Notes: a model not told the origin generated them from the sequence alone. DNA of 64,000 nucleotides from Streptomyces venezuelae (GCF_008642335.1 NZ_CP029191.1:4340001-4404000); one strand, 5' to 3'. Positions 8,332 to 18,073 are shown, counted from the first letter of the stretch. Numbers and translations are program-made.

Positions 8332-9878
8332 GAGGGGCTCCCGTGGTCGGGTTTCGGGGGTTCGAGGTCGATCTCGTGTAGGACGTCGTGGGCGAGCAGG
8401 ACGAAGTCGCCGGTCGCGGGGCGGTAGCAGCGCTCCTCGTACCGGATGGTGATGCGGCGGACGGCTTCGTCGCCGCGGTAGGGAGGAAGGTCGCCCCACC
8501 GGTAGAGCTGTCCGCCAGGCGCTTTGAGCCAGCGCAGTGTCCTGGGCAACGGTCCTTTCGGCACGCCGCTGTTGAGTCGGCTGAACATCGTGGTCAGGAA
8601 GTCGACGTGCTCGTTCGCCAGTTGCTCGTCCTTCTGCGCGCGGCCGTAGGTCTCCTTAAGGTTCCGCAGCCGGTCCGGATCCCCGTCCGCGTGGACGATG
8701 AGGTCGCGGAGCCGCCGGTCCCAGACGATGCCGAGGTGGTCGTGGAGGACCGGTTCGCTCGTCAGGAAGTAGCCCAGGACGCGGCCGAACTCCCGCTCGT
8801 ATGGGCACATGAAGCCGTTGTAGAGGCCCTGCTGTTCGCCGGACGCGGTCTCCACCTGCCAGTGGACACGGGCTGTGAAAGGGGAGTCCCACCACCCCAG
8901 GTGCCAGGGTTGCCACAGCAGGTCGGCGGCGCTGAGCAAGAGCACCGCGAGTGCCAGCAGTGCGGCTGGCCAGCCGAAGGCCGCCGCGTCGTACTCCGCA
9001 GCGGGCAGAAGGCCGACGGTGATCGCGAGAGCGATGTTGGTGCCGATGTTCTCCCAGAAGAGGATGCCGGAGGCGAGAGCGACGGCGAGATTGAAGAGGG
9101 CCGTGCCCGCGAGCACCGCGACCAGAAGGCGGCGGTCGAGGAAGGCGATCAGCCCCACCGCCTCGATCGCCATCGCGAGAATATTGATGGGGCGGTCAAA
9201 GCCGCGTGCACGGCGCAGTACGCGGGACACGGTCTCGGGACGCAGGAAGCGTGCCCAGCCCCAGGAGTATGCCGAAGCGATCAGGTAGTGGGTGCGGTTG
9301 TGCCAGGCCCATGACCAGGGTCGCGGCCCGAGTCGGGCCTTGCTCCAAGCCGGCTTCACGTAATGAGAGAGCGAGACGCAGCCGAGCACGAGCAGGAGGG
9401 CCGGCGACGAGCCCGAAGTCTCGCAGAGCGTCGCCACGACGAACCAGGCGAGGTATGCCTTGAGCAGCCGTAACGGCATCATCGCGTGGTGCTTCCAGCC
9501 TCGGAGCTTGCCGCAGTACACCCCCATCCAAGCCAGGAGAGCCGGAGGCCAGAAGCACGAAACGGCACCCAGCACCAAAAGCAGCTGCTTGTCCAGGCGC
9601 TGCGGTCCGATCGGCTCCGTTACGTCGTAGTCGCTCGTCACGCCCTGCCAGGTGAGCATCGTGATCACGAACAGGGCGAACCACCGGATCGGTCCGGGAT
9701 CGGGCGATGGCAGGAGGATGAGCAGTACGGCGGGCGCGATGCTCGTGACGAGGATCAACGGGGTAGGACGGCCCGCGATGGCCCGTACAGTCGGCGAGAT
9801 CATGAAGCGGTAGCAGGCCACCACAGCGGTGACGGTCACGGTGGTGTGCAGGTACGCGGCGAGCGGTGGCGTTCCCAT
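8283..9878 (-). CDS. Polytopic membrane protein of unknown function
   Basis: A 531-residue protein. The N-terminal ~350 residues form about nine to ten hydrophobic helices, and a hydrophilic C-terminal ~180 residues, rich in charged residues and Trp/Tyr, probably lies in the cytoplasm. I do not recognise a family with confidence; it has some resemblance to HTTM/DUF3556-like actinobacterial membrane proteins. ATG 9878 is chosen because upstream frame sequence lacks coding character and it falls 7 bp after the glycosyltransferase stop. It could be a membrane enzyme or exporter acting on the operon's product. Confidence 0.65.
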   Translation of the reverse strand: MGTPPLAAYLHTTVTVTAVVACYRFMISPTVRAIAGRPTPLILVTSIAPAVLLILLPSPDPGPIRWFALFVITMLTWQGVTSDYDVTEPIGPQRLDKQLLLVLGAVSCFWPPALLAWMGVYCGKLRGWKHHAMMPLRLLKAYLAWFVVATLCETSGSSPALLLVLGCVSLSHYVKPAWSKARLGPRPWSWAWHNRTHYLIASAYSWGWARFLRPETVSRVLRRARGFDRPINILAMAIEAVGLIAFLDRRLLVAVLAGTALFNLAVALASGILFWENIGTNIALAITVGLLPAAEYDAAAFGWPAALLALAVLLLSAADLLWQPWHLGWWDSPFTARVHWQVETASGEQQGLYNGFMCPYEREFGRVLGYFLTSEPVLHDHLGIVWDRRLRDLIVHADGDPDRLRNLKETYGRAQKDEQLANEHVDFLTTMFSRLNSGVPKGPLPRTLRWLKAPGGQLYRWGDLPPYRGDEAVRRITIRYEERCYRPATGDFVLLAHDVLHEIDLEPPKPDHGSPSCAKSSSTAAPTSESC

Positions 9879-9885
9879 GGCGCGC

Positions 9886-11028
9886 CTACCGTGTGATTGG
9901 GGCGAAGATCGGAGAACGGGCTGTGGGCAGGCTCTCCAGGTAGGCGGCGATCCGCTCCCGGGGGTCGACCGCGAGGTGCTCGTCCCGGTGGCGTACGACG
10001 TTGGCGCGGAGCTCTCGATTTCGGTTGAGGAAGTCGAGCACCGCTCCGCCGTCGATGCGGGGCACCGATGTGCCCAGTTCCGCCTCGTGGACGACCTTGG
10101 CGCACCAGTGTTGGTCATACGTGGGCAGCGGGATCAGATGGACCGGTTTGCCGAGGACGAAGGCTTCGCTGATGAGGTTGAAGCCGGCGTTGGAGAAGAC
10201 AGCCTCGGACCGCGCCATGTCCCTGATGAACGCCTCGCGGTCGAAGGTACGGATTTCGATCTTGCCGTCGGCGTACTGCCGCAGTTTGCCGATCTCCGTC
10301 GGCTGCACGTAGATCCGTAGGGCGCGGTCCGGGACGTACTGGCGGAAGACGGCGGTCAGCGTTCGGACGGACTCTTCCGGTCCGTGGTCGAAGTAGCGCG
10401 AGAAGTATGCCGTGGCGAGGGGTTCGGTGGTGACCGGCGTGGAACGTACCGAGTCGGGGATGACAGGGGCGATGAACTCCAGCCGTCGGTCGTCCGCCTT
10501 CAGGGGGACGTACGAGCAGATGAACGACCGGTCGACGCGTGGCGCGAAGTAGCGGAGGCGTTGTTCGTCAGCGGTCCTGGCGTATCGGCCGACGGTCGGA
10601 AGGTTGAGGTGTCGGTACTTGCTCTGCTGGTCGACGGAGATCAGCGGTCTGCCGAAGTGATATGCGAGGCGAGGAGTGTTGGGCTCGTAGTCGGTGATGA
10701 ACACGTCGGGGACGCCGGTCTCCCGCACGATCCGGCGCAGGCGCATGTGCTTGGCGAGGCCGGCGGGGGCCTGCCAGATGTTGGCGCGTATCGCGTCGCT
10801 CGCGAATATGCGGTCGGCGCGGGCGAGGAGCGTCGGCATCCAGCCGTCCCAGGCAGGGAAGCCGAGGTCTCGGAAGTACTCCAGGCGGGCGCTGCCGTTG
10901 GTGACGATGCGCACCTCATGCCCGCGGTCGCGGAGGTACTGGGCGATCACGCTCTGCCTGACCGAGTGGCCCATACCGATGCCGTTGACGCCAATGATCA
11001 CCTTGAGCGGCCGTACGTTTCCAGACAC
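9886..11028 (-). CDS. Glycosyltransferase, MGT/MurG-like fold
   Basis: A 380-residue GT-B type glycosyltransferase. The N-terminal domain opens with VIIGVNGIGMGHSVRQ, typical of UDP-glycosyltransferases that bind acceptor in a GxGH loop. The C-terminal donor half has FSNAGFNLISEAFVLGKP, matching the conserved SNGGxxTxxEAxxxGKP region. The start is a GTG at 11028 with GAAGGG seven bases upstream. It is in the middle of the six-gene operon, and the local nucleotide-sugar dehydrogenase/epimerase pair could make its donor (inference). Confidence 0.8.
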   Translation of the reverse strand: MSGNVRPLKVIIGVNGIGMGHSVRQSVIAQYLRDRGHEVRIVTNGSARLEYFRDLGFPAWDGWMPTLLARADRIFASDAIRANIWQAPAGLAKHMRLRRIVRETGVPDVFITDYEPNTPRLAYHFGRPLISVDQQSKYRHLNLPTVGRYARTADEQRLRYFAPRVDRSFICSYVPLKADDRRLEFIAPVIPDSVRSTPVTTEPLATAYFSRYFDHGPEESVRTLTAVFRQYVPDRALRIYVQPTEIGKLRQYADGKIEIRTFDREAFIRDMARSEAVFSNAGFNLISEAFVLGKPVHLIPLPTYDQHWCAKVVHEAELGTSVPRIDGGAVLDFLNRNRELRANVVRHRDEHLAVDPRERIAAYLESLPTARSPIFAPITR

Positions 11029-11042
11029 GACGATCCCTTCGG

Positions 11043-12359
11043 TCAGGAGAGACGGGTGAAGACGTTGCGGGTGATGGCCGCGACCTGCGGGTCGGTGGCC
11101 AGAAGGCGAGCCCAGTCGGTCGTGGCGGCGGTGAAGACCGTGCCGTTCGCCGTGTAGAGGCCCACGGTCGCTGCCCGAGGGCTGTCCATCGCCTCCCGAG
11201 CCGCGAAGTTCCAGTCGCCGGGCAGCTGCGCGATGCCGAGGATCTCGAAGTTCTTCGGAGTTCCATCTCGGCCTGTCGGGCGCGGTCGGCCGGACGCGTC
11301 GAGCTCGTACGCCGCCCCGTCGCATTCGTAGCCGACCAGTGCCCCGTCGCGGCCGACGACGTCGCCCGTCTGCAGGCCCGTGCCGGAGAAGAGCCAGTGT
11401 TCCGCTTCCGTGACGGTGAACCCGAGGGGAGTACGCGGACCGTCCCAGTGGCCACCACCGTTTCGGTAGCTCACGCCGAGAAGGGAGTTCTCGGGCTCCG
11501 ATTCCCACCAGTGATCGGGGCAGCCGTACGAGCTGTCCGGGTCCGTCTCGGCCGAGGCTCCAGGCGGGAACTTGTCGCAGCGCAGCCCGGCCCCGTCCCG
11601 GGCCACGTGTACTCGCCACCAGCAGGTATTGCCACCGAAGTTGGCGATATTGCCCCCGCCGTCCCGGAACGCGGTGACGTTTCGGCGGATCTCGGTGCTC
11701 CAGTACTCGTCATGACCGGCGGCGACCAGGAGGCGGTATCCGTCATGGAGGTGTCGGCCTTCGTGAAGGTCCAGGTCGGTGCAGTAGTCGCTCTCGATCC
11801 GGTTCTCCTCCATCCACTTGATGAAGGGTGCGTCCCAGTGAGCGAAGGTCTGCCGCGGGGAGGCGGTGTCGTATGGGTCGGGCAGGCCCTTGACGGGGCC
11901 GCCGACGCCGCCTCCGGGTCGGAGCGTGGTGACCTCGGCGGCGCTGTAGAGGCTGCCTCCCCCTGCCGTGTTGTAGGCGTGGTAGGTGAAGGTCGGGATC
12001 TTGAAGAGGACCGTGCGGCCAGACGGCGCGGAGGGTGTGACCACGAAGAGAATCCGCGCCTGACGGGAGTCCATCGGCGGTGTGCCCGATGCCGGCTCCC
12101 GGCTCAGCGTCGCGATGTAGACCCCGGACCTCCACTCGGGAGGTACGGGGAACTCGTAGGCGGGCCACCGCCAGTCCGCTTCGAACGTGCCGTGCTCGGT
12201 GGTGCCGCCGGGCCACTCGACGTGGCCCGCGTGACAGGGCGTCGCGCCCCAGCGGTAAAAGTCGACGTGGAAGCGCGGGGCCGAAGCGGAGATGTGCAGC
12301 CGGAGCACTTCGCCGGCGCGGACGCTCGGTCGGGCCGGGTAGCCGCTCATGCTCGTCAT
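11043..12359 (-). CDS. N,N-dimethylformamidase beta-subunit-like protein
   Basis: A 438-residue protein resembling the large-subunit C-terminal domain family of N,N-dimethylformamidase. Typical features are VLFKIPTFTYHAYNT, YRLLVAAGHDEYWS (a GATase-like elbow with His and Glu) and a conserved NIANFGGNTCWWRV segment. The start ATG at 12359 overlaps the upstream methyltransferase stop as ATGA, so the pair is translationally coupled. Family members hydrolyse amides or are uncharacterised. Here the gene sits with glycosyl- and methyltransferases, so hydrolysis or transfer on an amide-bearing metabolite is possible, but the substrate is unknown. Confidence 0.7.
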   Translation of the reverse strand: MTSMSGYPARPSVRAGEVLRLHISASAPRFHVDFYRWGATPCHAGHVEWPGGTTEHGTFEADWRWPAYEFPVPPEWRSGVYIATLSREPASGTPPMDSRQARILFVVTPSAPSGRTVLFKIPTFTYHAYNTAGGGSLYSAAEVTTLRPGGGVGGPVKGLPDPYDTASPRQTFAHWDAPFIKWMEENRIESDYCTDLDLHEGRHLHDGYRLLVAAGHDEYWSTEIRRNVTAFRDGGGNIANFGGNTCWWRVHVARDGAGLRCDKFPPGASAETDPDSSYGCPDHWWESEPENSLLGVSYRNGGGHWDGPRTPLGFTVTEAEHWLFSGTGLQTGDVVGRDGALVGYECDGAAYELDASGRPRPTGRDGTPKNFEILGIAQLPGDWNFAAREAMDSPRAATVGLYTANGTVFTAATTDWARLLATDPQVAAITRNVFTRLS

Positions 12360-13030
12360 TCGCTCGTCCAGGGGCGAGCGACACCAGCGATGTGGTACCG
12401 GTCGATCGACTCGACCTGGGCATCCCATTCCAGGTCGCGCAGCTGCGAGGTGAGGTCGGCGGCGTCACGCAGCACCTTCACGGCCAGGTGGTGGGATCCG
12501 TCGGCGAGCCTGCGGCGCACCGTGGGCATCTGGGCCTCGGCCACACCCTCCTCGATCTCCGCCTTGGCAGGTGCGTCATCGAGGAACACCACGCGGCCGC
12601 CCGGCGCCAGCGTCCACCTCAGCAGGTCCCAGAAGGCTTCCATCTCCACAGGTGGCACGTGGCTCAGCCAGAAGGCGAAGAAGATGGTGTCGTACTGGCG
12701 ATCCGGTTCCCAGCTGAAGACATCCGCCTCGATGAAGCGAGTCGCGGTCCCGTGCATCCGCTCTCGGGCCACGGACAGCATCTCCGGCGCGGCGTCCAGC
12801 GCGGTCAGGCTGCTTACGCGGTCGGAGATCAGCCGGGTCCACTGGCCGGTACCGCACGCCAGCTCCAGGGCGTCGCCGCGGATCGGCAGGCCGTCGAGAA
12901 CGTGCGCGAGCTGAGGCATGTGCATGCGGTCGCTGTAGGAGTCGTCGTATTCGCCGGCTCGTGCTCGGTAGTAGGCGATCTGCCTCTCGGACCACCCGCC
13001 CTCACCGCCATGCTGCTTCGTTCCGATCAC
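12356..13030 (-). CDS. Class I SAM-dependent methyltransferase
   Basis: A 224-residue methyltransferase with motif I ALELACGTGQWT near residue 55, followed by LTALDAAPEML and a post-motif LAPGGRVVFLDD. It resembles small-molecule methyltransferases of the Methyltransf_25 type. The GTG start at 13030 has AAGGGGTG upstream; the longer open frame to 13138 lacks similarity. It is the first gene of the six-gene operon, divergent from the NB-ARC/WD40 gene across 269 bp that must contain both promoters. Confidence 0.75.
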   Translation of the reverse strand: MIGTKQHGGEGGWSERQIAYYRARAGEYDDSYSDRMHMPQLAHVLDGLPIRGDALELACGTGQWTRLISDRVSSLTALDAAPEMLSVARERMHGTATRFIEADVFSWEPDRQYDTIFFAFWLSHVPPVEMEAFWDLLRWTLAPGGRVVFLDDAPAKAEIEEGVAEAQMPTVRRRLADGSHHLAVKVLRDAADLTSQLRDLEWDAQVESIDRYHIAGVARPWTSE

Positions 13031-13299
13031 CTGAAACCACCCCTTCGTCGTCCACGCGGAGCGGCAGCGCTCCGTGATGAGCAGACTGCCGAGCGGTGCG
13101 GGACAGCGGGCTGCCGTCGCGCCGCACTCGCGTGGCAACGCCGTCGCTCATGCGGGCGATCGCGGGACTGCCGGTTTCTTCGGCTGGGACGGCCCGGGTG
13201 CCGAATCGGTGCTGAACTCCTGTCGCACCGAAGGCCCTACGCCCCTGGTCAGACCGCCCTACGCTGTTACCGTCGTTGGTGTCGGTCGAAGGAGCTTCG

Positions 13300-16200
13300 G
13301 TGGCCACAGTGCAGCGCTGGACCGGAAGGGAGGCGCGCGCTCTGCGGCTCGCGACGCGTCGGAGCGTGCGTCGTTTCGCCGCCTACCTCGGCGTCAGCGA
13401 CCGGACGGTGTCCAATTGGGAGGCCCGAGGCGAGGAGATCGTTCTCACCCCGGATTCCCAGGCGTTATTGGATACGGCGCTGGAGCGGAGCGACGCGGAG
13501 GTGCGGCAGCGCTTCTGGGACTCTGTTGGTGCTCCGATGTCCTCTGCCGCGCCCGCACCGGACCATTACCTCCCGATACCCGTCCCGGAGCCCGGCTTGG
13601 TGCACAGGTCAGATGATTTCGAGGGGCTCGTCGCCGTCCTACGGGAGGCGTCGGCGGACAACAGCACCTCCACGGTCGCCCTGTGCGGTCCCGGCGGGTT
13701 CGGTAAGACGACGCTCGCGACGCAGGTGTGCCACGACCCTCGTGTACGGAACTCCTTCTCGGATTTCCTGTGGGTGGAGACAGGCGAGGGGTGCGCAGCG
13801 GCGAGGGTTGTCGAGCTGATCTCCGACCTGTGCGTTCATCTGGACGGCAGCCGCCCTTCTTTCGCGGATCCGGAGCAGGCCGGCTTCCACCTGGCTCGTC
13901 TGCTCCACGGACGGCGTGCCCTCCTCGTCATCGACAACGTCTGGTCCGCGGCCGATCTAAGCCCTTTCCTGTTGGGCGGGGAGGACTGCGTACGGCTCGT
14001 CACCACCCGGAACGTGCGCGTGTGCCCCAGCGCCGCCAGGGTCGTACGGCTGGGTCCCATGGCGCCGGGCGAGATCCGAGAGCTGCTCGTCCGCAACGTT
14101 GGGAACCTGGGCGAGGCCGAAGCCGCGCGCCTTGCCGGCACGTGCGGAGGATGGCCCTTGCTGGCGTCGATCGTCGGGGCGAACGTCGCACAGGAGGTCG
14201 TCTCTGGTGCCCCGGCCGGTCGTGTGGTGGCTGAGACGAGCGCGACGATCCGTGCGTACGGCCCCCAGGCATTCGACGTCTGGGACTCGGACCAGCGGAA
14301 GAACGCGATCGGGCAGGCCCTCGCGTCCAGTCTCCGCAGCCTTGAGGAAAGCGTCTCGATCGCGGGCCACTCGGACCTGCGGGACCGGTACCTCTCGCTC
14401 GCGGTCTTCCCGCCGTCGCTGCCGATCCCCGTGTCGATGCTCACTCACTGGTGGCGAACAGCGCACGGATGGGCGCCTCACGTGGTGAGGCAGTTCTGCC
14501 GACTGCTGTCCGACCGGTCCCTGATCAGCGCCTATCTCGCCGACCGGGACGCCATCGTGCTGCATGATGTGTTCCGGTCCTACCTGCGCCACCTGATCGG
14601 CGATCATTGGGCGGCCCTTCACCGGTCCCTTATCGAGTCATACTGGCACGGCATCGAGGGCGCGTGGGAGACGCTGGACGAGACCGAGGGCTACCTGTGG
14701 CGCCATCTCCCCTACCACCTGCGTGAAGCCGAGCTCGACGCCGAGCTCGTCAGCCTCCTGGCGTCCCCGTCGTACGTGGTACGCAAGGTCGCGCTCGTCG
14801 GACACCAGCACCTGACCGCGGACGCCGCCGTCCTCGACGCTCTGCCAGGGCGGCGCGAGGCCGGCCACCCCCAGCGTGAGGAGTGGCTGACCGCCCGCGC
14901 CCTGACCGGCGCCGGGTACCTGCTGAGCGGACTGGAAAGCCCGGCTGACATCGCCTCGACGCTTTCCATCGTGCTGCGGCGCTCACCTCTGTCCCAGGCC
15001 ACGCGAACCCTCGAACGCGTCACTGGTGCGGAGGTGGTGCTCGCTCCGAAGTGGCTACTGCCTCCCGAGGACGACACCACGGGAGCGGCCCCCGGCCACA
15101 TTGGTGCGATTGTCAGCGTCTGCGCCGCTCGCGACATGGTCGCGTCGGGTGGCGAGGACGGAGTGGTCAGGCTGTGGAACGTCGACACCGGTCGGCTACT
15201 CCGAGCCCATCAGGCGCACATCGGGTGGGTGTTCGCCACCGCGCTCTCCTCGGACGGGCTGGTCCTCGCTTCGGCAGGAGACGACGGGGCGATCCGACTA
15301 TGGCGTACCGACACCGGAGAACCCATCGGGGTGCTGCCCGGGCACAATCGCCGCATCCGCAGCCTCGCCTTCTCCCCATCCGGCCCGTTCCTGCTCTCCG
15401 GGGCCGAGGACGGAGCTGTGCATGTGTGGGACGTGGACAGGCTCGTGCTCGTGCGGTCGATGCGTACGGTCGGCACTCCCGTCTGGTCCGTGGCGATTGG
15501 AGGAGACTCCCACTCGCTTGTGGCCGTGGCCGGCGAGGACGAGTTCGTCCGCCTCTTCGACCTGCGTACAGGTCGTCTCCTGGACGAACGCGCCGCTCAC
15601 CGCGACTGGGTACGTTCCGTGGCCTTCGCCCCCGGCTCCTCTCTGTTGGTCTCCGGATCAGGTGACCGCTCCATCGCCGTGTGGGACGCGGCGGATGGCC
15701 AGCTCGCTCTCGTTCGCCGAATCGCCGATCTCAAGGCGCGCGTGCGTGCCGTTGCCCTGTCTTCGGACGATGCCATCGTCGCCGCCACCGAAGAGCCGAG
15801 GATCCAGGCGTTCTCAGCGGAAGGCCCAGCGGGCGAGACTCAGCCTCCTCCGGGCGTCGACTGGGTGCGTTCACTCGCCAGAACAGGCGACGGCTCCGTG
15901 GTAGCGGGATGTGAGGACGGCGCTGTTCGCGTCTGGACGGTGGGCAGGAGCAGGCTCAGGACGCTGGCCAGCGGCTCGAACACTGTGTGGTCCACGCAGT
16001 TCGCCGCCGACGGCCGTACCGCTGTGGTCGGCGACGGTGCCGGCGGCATCGGTGTCATCGACACCTCGACCGGGACGGTCAGCAGGAGGCTCGCCGCAGC
16101 CGATGGGCGAGTTTGGTCCCTGGCAGGCAGCGGTGAGCACGTCGCGGCCGCCTGCGGCGACGGAGCGGTCAGGGTCTGGTCGCTGCTCGACAAGGCGTGG

Positions 16201-16821
16201 TCCCTCATCCTGAACCAGGACACCCCACGTACGTGGGCCGTGGGGATGGCTCGCTCGACATCCCGACTTGCCGCAAGTACGGGCGACGGACACATCCGGG
16301 TTTGGGATTTCTCCGCCGGGGCGCTGCTGTGGAGCCAGGATGTTCATGCTGGCCGATTGCGCTCGCTTGCCTTCGACGACAGCGGAGATCTCCTCGCTGC
16401 CTGTGGCGGCGACGGCTCCGTACGCGTGTGGCACGCCCTCACCGGCGAGTTCAAGGGCCGGTTCTCCAGCCCCAGCGGGTGGGCCCGCGCCGTCACGGTC
16501 GACGGACCGGGGCATCGCGTCGCGGTCGGGGCGGGAACCGGTGATATCGCGGTACGGCACCTGGCTACGGACAGGTTCACCTCCCACCTCTCCGGGCACA
16601 CCGGCCGCATCCTCATGCTGGGCTTCCTCAACGACGAGGACCACCTGGTATCGGCCGCGGCGGATGGAACGGTACGCCTGTGGTCACTCAGCGAGCAGCA
16701 CCAGATCGCCGAGGTCAGGGTGGATGCCTCCTTGCACTGCGCGGCCTTCGAACCTCGTACGGGCGAGGTGCTGGTGGGCAGTGCGGCGGGGGTCGTGTCC
16801 CTGGAGATCAAGGACTCATGA
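13300..16821 (+). CDS. STAND NTPase: HTH + NB-ARC + WD40 repeats
   Basis: A 1173-residue signal-transduction ATPase. Residues ~12-45 form an XRE-like helix-turn-helix (AYLGVSDRTVSNWE). The P-loop GPGGFGKTT is at 130-138 and the Walker B region is LLVIDNV, followed by NB-ARC helices. Residues ~600-1173 hold about a dozen WD repeats (AIRLWRTDTG, SIAVWDAADG, SVRVWHALTG and others), enough for two beta-propellers. The GTG start has GAAGGAG five bases upstream. The architecture matches bacterial NLR-like sensors and large regulators: the propeller senses, the NTPase oligomerises, and the HTH may bind DNA. It is followed after 25 bp by an ARMT1-type phosphatase, and its role may be cluster regulation or defence. 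Confidence 0.8.
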   Translation: MATVQRWTGREARALRLATRRSVRRFAAYLGVSDRTVSNWEARGEEIVLTPDSQALLDTALERSDAEVRQRFWDSVGAPMSSAAPAPDHYLPIPVPEPGLVHRSDDFEGLVAVLREASADNSTSTVALCGPGGFGKTTLATQVCHDPRVRNSFSDFLWVETGEGCAAARVVELISDLCVHLDGSRPSFADPEQAGFHLARLLHGRRALLVIDNVWSAADLSPFLLGGEDCVRLVTTRNVRVCPSAARVVRLGPMAPGEIRELLVRNVGNLGEAEAARLAGTCGGWPLLASIVGANVAQEVVSGAPAGRVVAETSATIRAYGPQAFDVWDSDQRKNAIGQALASSLRSLEESVSIAGHSDLRDRYLSLAVFPPSLPIPVSMLTHWWRTAHGWAPHVVRQFCRLLSDRSLISAYLADRDAIVLHDVFRSYLRHLIGDHWAALHRSLIESYWHGIEGAWETLDETEGYLWRHLPYHLREAELDAELVSLLASPSYVVRKVALVGHQHLTADAAVLDALPGRREAGHPQREEWLTARALTGAGYLLSGLESPADIASTLSIVLRRSPLSQATRTLERVTGAEVVLAPKWLLPPEDDTTGAAPGHIGAIVSVCAARDMVASGGEDGVVRLWNVDTGRLLRAHQAHIGWVFATALSSDGLVLASAGDDGAIRLWRTDTGEPIGVLPGHNRRIRSLAFSPSGPFLLSGAEDGAVHVWDVDRLVLVRSMRTVGTPVWSVAIGGDSHSLVAVAGEDEFVRLFDLRTGRLLDERAAHRDWVRSVAFAPGSSLLVSGSGDRSIAVWDAADGQLALVRRIADLKARVRAVALSSDDAIVAATEEPRIQAFSAEGPAGETQPPPGVDWVRSLARTGDGSVVAGCEDGAVRVWTVGRSRLRTLASGSNTVWSTQFAADGRTAVVGDGAGGIGVIDTSTGTVSRRLAAADGRVWSLAGSGEHVAAACGDGAVRVWSLLDKAWSLILNQDTPRTWAVGMARSTSRLAASTGDGHIRVWDFSAGALLWSQDVHAGRLRSLAFDDSGDLLAACGGDGSVRVWHALTGEFKGRFSSPSGWARAVTVDGPGHRVAVGAGTGDIAVRHLATDRFTSHLSGHTGRILMLGFLNDEDHLVSAAADGTVRLWSLSEQHQIAEVRVDASLHCAAFEPRTGEVLVGSAAGVVSLEIKDS

Positions 16822-16846
16822 GCAACAAGCGAAGGGCTTGGACACC

Positions 16847-18073
16847 ATGACAGAGAAGACTCCCAGCACCGCGGACGAAGGGGCCAACAGCAGTTCGGGC
16901 CAGACCGCCGACCGCGAGGCGCCAGTCATCCTGAGTAACGAGCCCGGCTCGTTCGCCTGGGGCGTCCTGGCCAAACGCCACCCGGCCCTGATCCAGCAGG
17001 TGCGAGACGCCTTCCCGTACGGCCGTCGACAGCACGAGGCCCTCGATGCCCTGCTGGACGAGATCACCAACGGCGTTGTTGAACCGCTCGCTCCTGCGGA
17101 GCACGATCAGGGGCAGTGGTCGTACTGGGGACGGGAGCATTTCGGGCGATCTTGGTTCGACGCCCCATTCCTGTGGGCGGAGAGCTACTTCTACCGCAGG
17201 CTCCTCGCCGCCATCGAGTACTTCGGTACCGGCCCGTGGCAGGGAGTCGATCCCTTCGCTCCGTTCAAGCAGGCCGAACTGCGCAGCGAGGCGGTGGAGG
17301 AGGAGCTGCGGGCTCTGGACGCGCTCGCCGACGTACCTGCCGACGAGCGGGCCACAGCACTGCTCCACGCCTCGCTCTGGGGCAACCGCGCGGACCTCGG
17401 CTTCCGTGTCTCGGCGGGGGAGCCAGCGGCCGGCGAAGCTGCCTCCGCGTTGGTCGCCGACGAGAGCGGCGTGCTTTGGCAGCTCCTGCCCGCCGGAGCG
17501 CCCGCGACCGTCGCCGTGGTGGCGGACAACGCCGGCCGCGAGCTGATCCCGGACCTGATCCTCATCGATCACCTCCTCGAACGCCGGCACGCTGAGCGGG
17601 TTATGCTCCACGTCAAGCCGTACCCGTACTACGTCTCCGACGCGATGACGGCGGACGTCGTCGACTGCCTCCGCCGCCTCACCGAGGCACCCGGCGAAGC
17701 CGGCACGATCGGCGGCCGACTGTGGAAGGCCATGGCGTCAGGACGCCTGGAGGTCCGCACCCACCTCTTCTTCTGCGCTCCGCTGCCGTACGAGGAGATG
17801 CCCGAGGACCTCAGGAGCGAGTTCGAGGCCGCCACGCTCACCATCCTGAAGGGTGACCTCAACTACCGGCGCTTGGTGGGCGACCGGCTGTGGGACGCCA
17901 CGGCGCCATTCAGCGACCTCACCGCGTACTTCCCGGGAGCCGTCGCAGCCCTCCGCACCCTGAAGTCCGACGTCATTGTCGGCCTGGACCATGGAACGCT
18001 GAACTCCCTCGAACAGTCCGGTGCGGCGTGGCGTACCAGCGGCACTCACGCTCTCATCCAGGTTCGGCCATAG
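16847..18073 (+). CDS. ARMT1-type damage-control phosphatase (DUF89)
   Basis: A 408-residue protein of the DUF89/ARMT1 family, metal-dependent phosphatases that remove damaged or unwanted sugar phosphates and related metabolites. Metal-site signatures are visible: VVADNAGREL in the centre, where Asp-Asn bind metal, and ILKGDLNYRRLVGDRLW towards the C-terminus, the family's GDxNYRRL motif. GAAGGG lies ten bases before the ATG. It is co-directional with the STAND gene (25-bp gap), so they likely form one transcript. With a histidine phosphatase and sugar-nucleotide enzymes nearby, it may clear phosphorylated intermediates of the adjacent pathway (inference). Confidence 0.8.
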   Translation: MTEKTPSTADEGANSSSGQTADREAPVILSNEPGSFAWGVLAKRHPALIQQVRDAFPYGRRQHEALDALLDEITNGVVEPLAPAEHDQGQWSYWGREHFGRSWFDAPFLWAESYFYRRLLAAIEYFGTGPWQGVDPFAPFKQAELRSEAVEEELRALDALADVPADERATALLHASLWGNRADLGFRVSAGEPAAGEAASALVADESGVLWQLLPAGAPATVAVVADNAGRELIPDLILIDHLLERRHAERVMLHVKPYPYYVSDAMTADVVDCLRRLTEAPGEAGTIGGRLWKAMASGRLEVRTHLFFCAPLPYEEMPEDLRSEFEAATLTILKGDLNYRRLVGDRLWDATAPFSDLTAYFPGAVAALRTLKSDVIVGLDHGTLNSLEQSGAAWRTSGTHALIQVRP

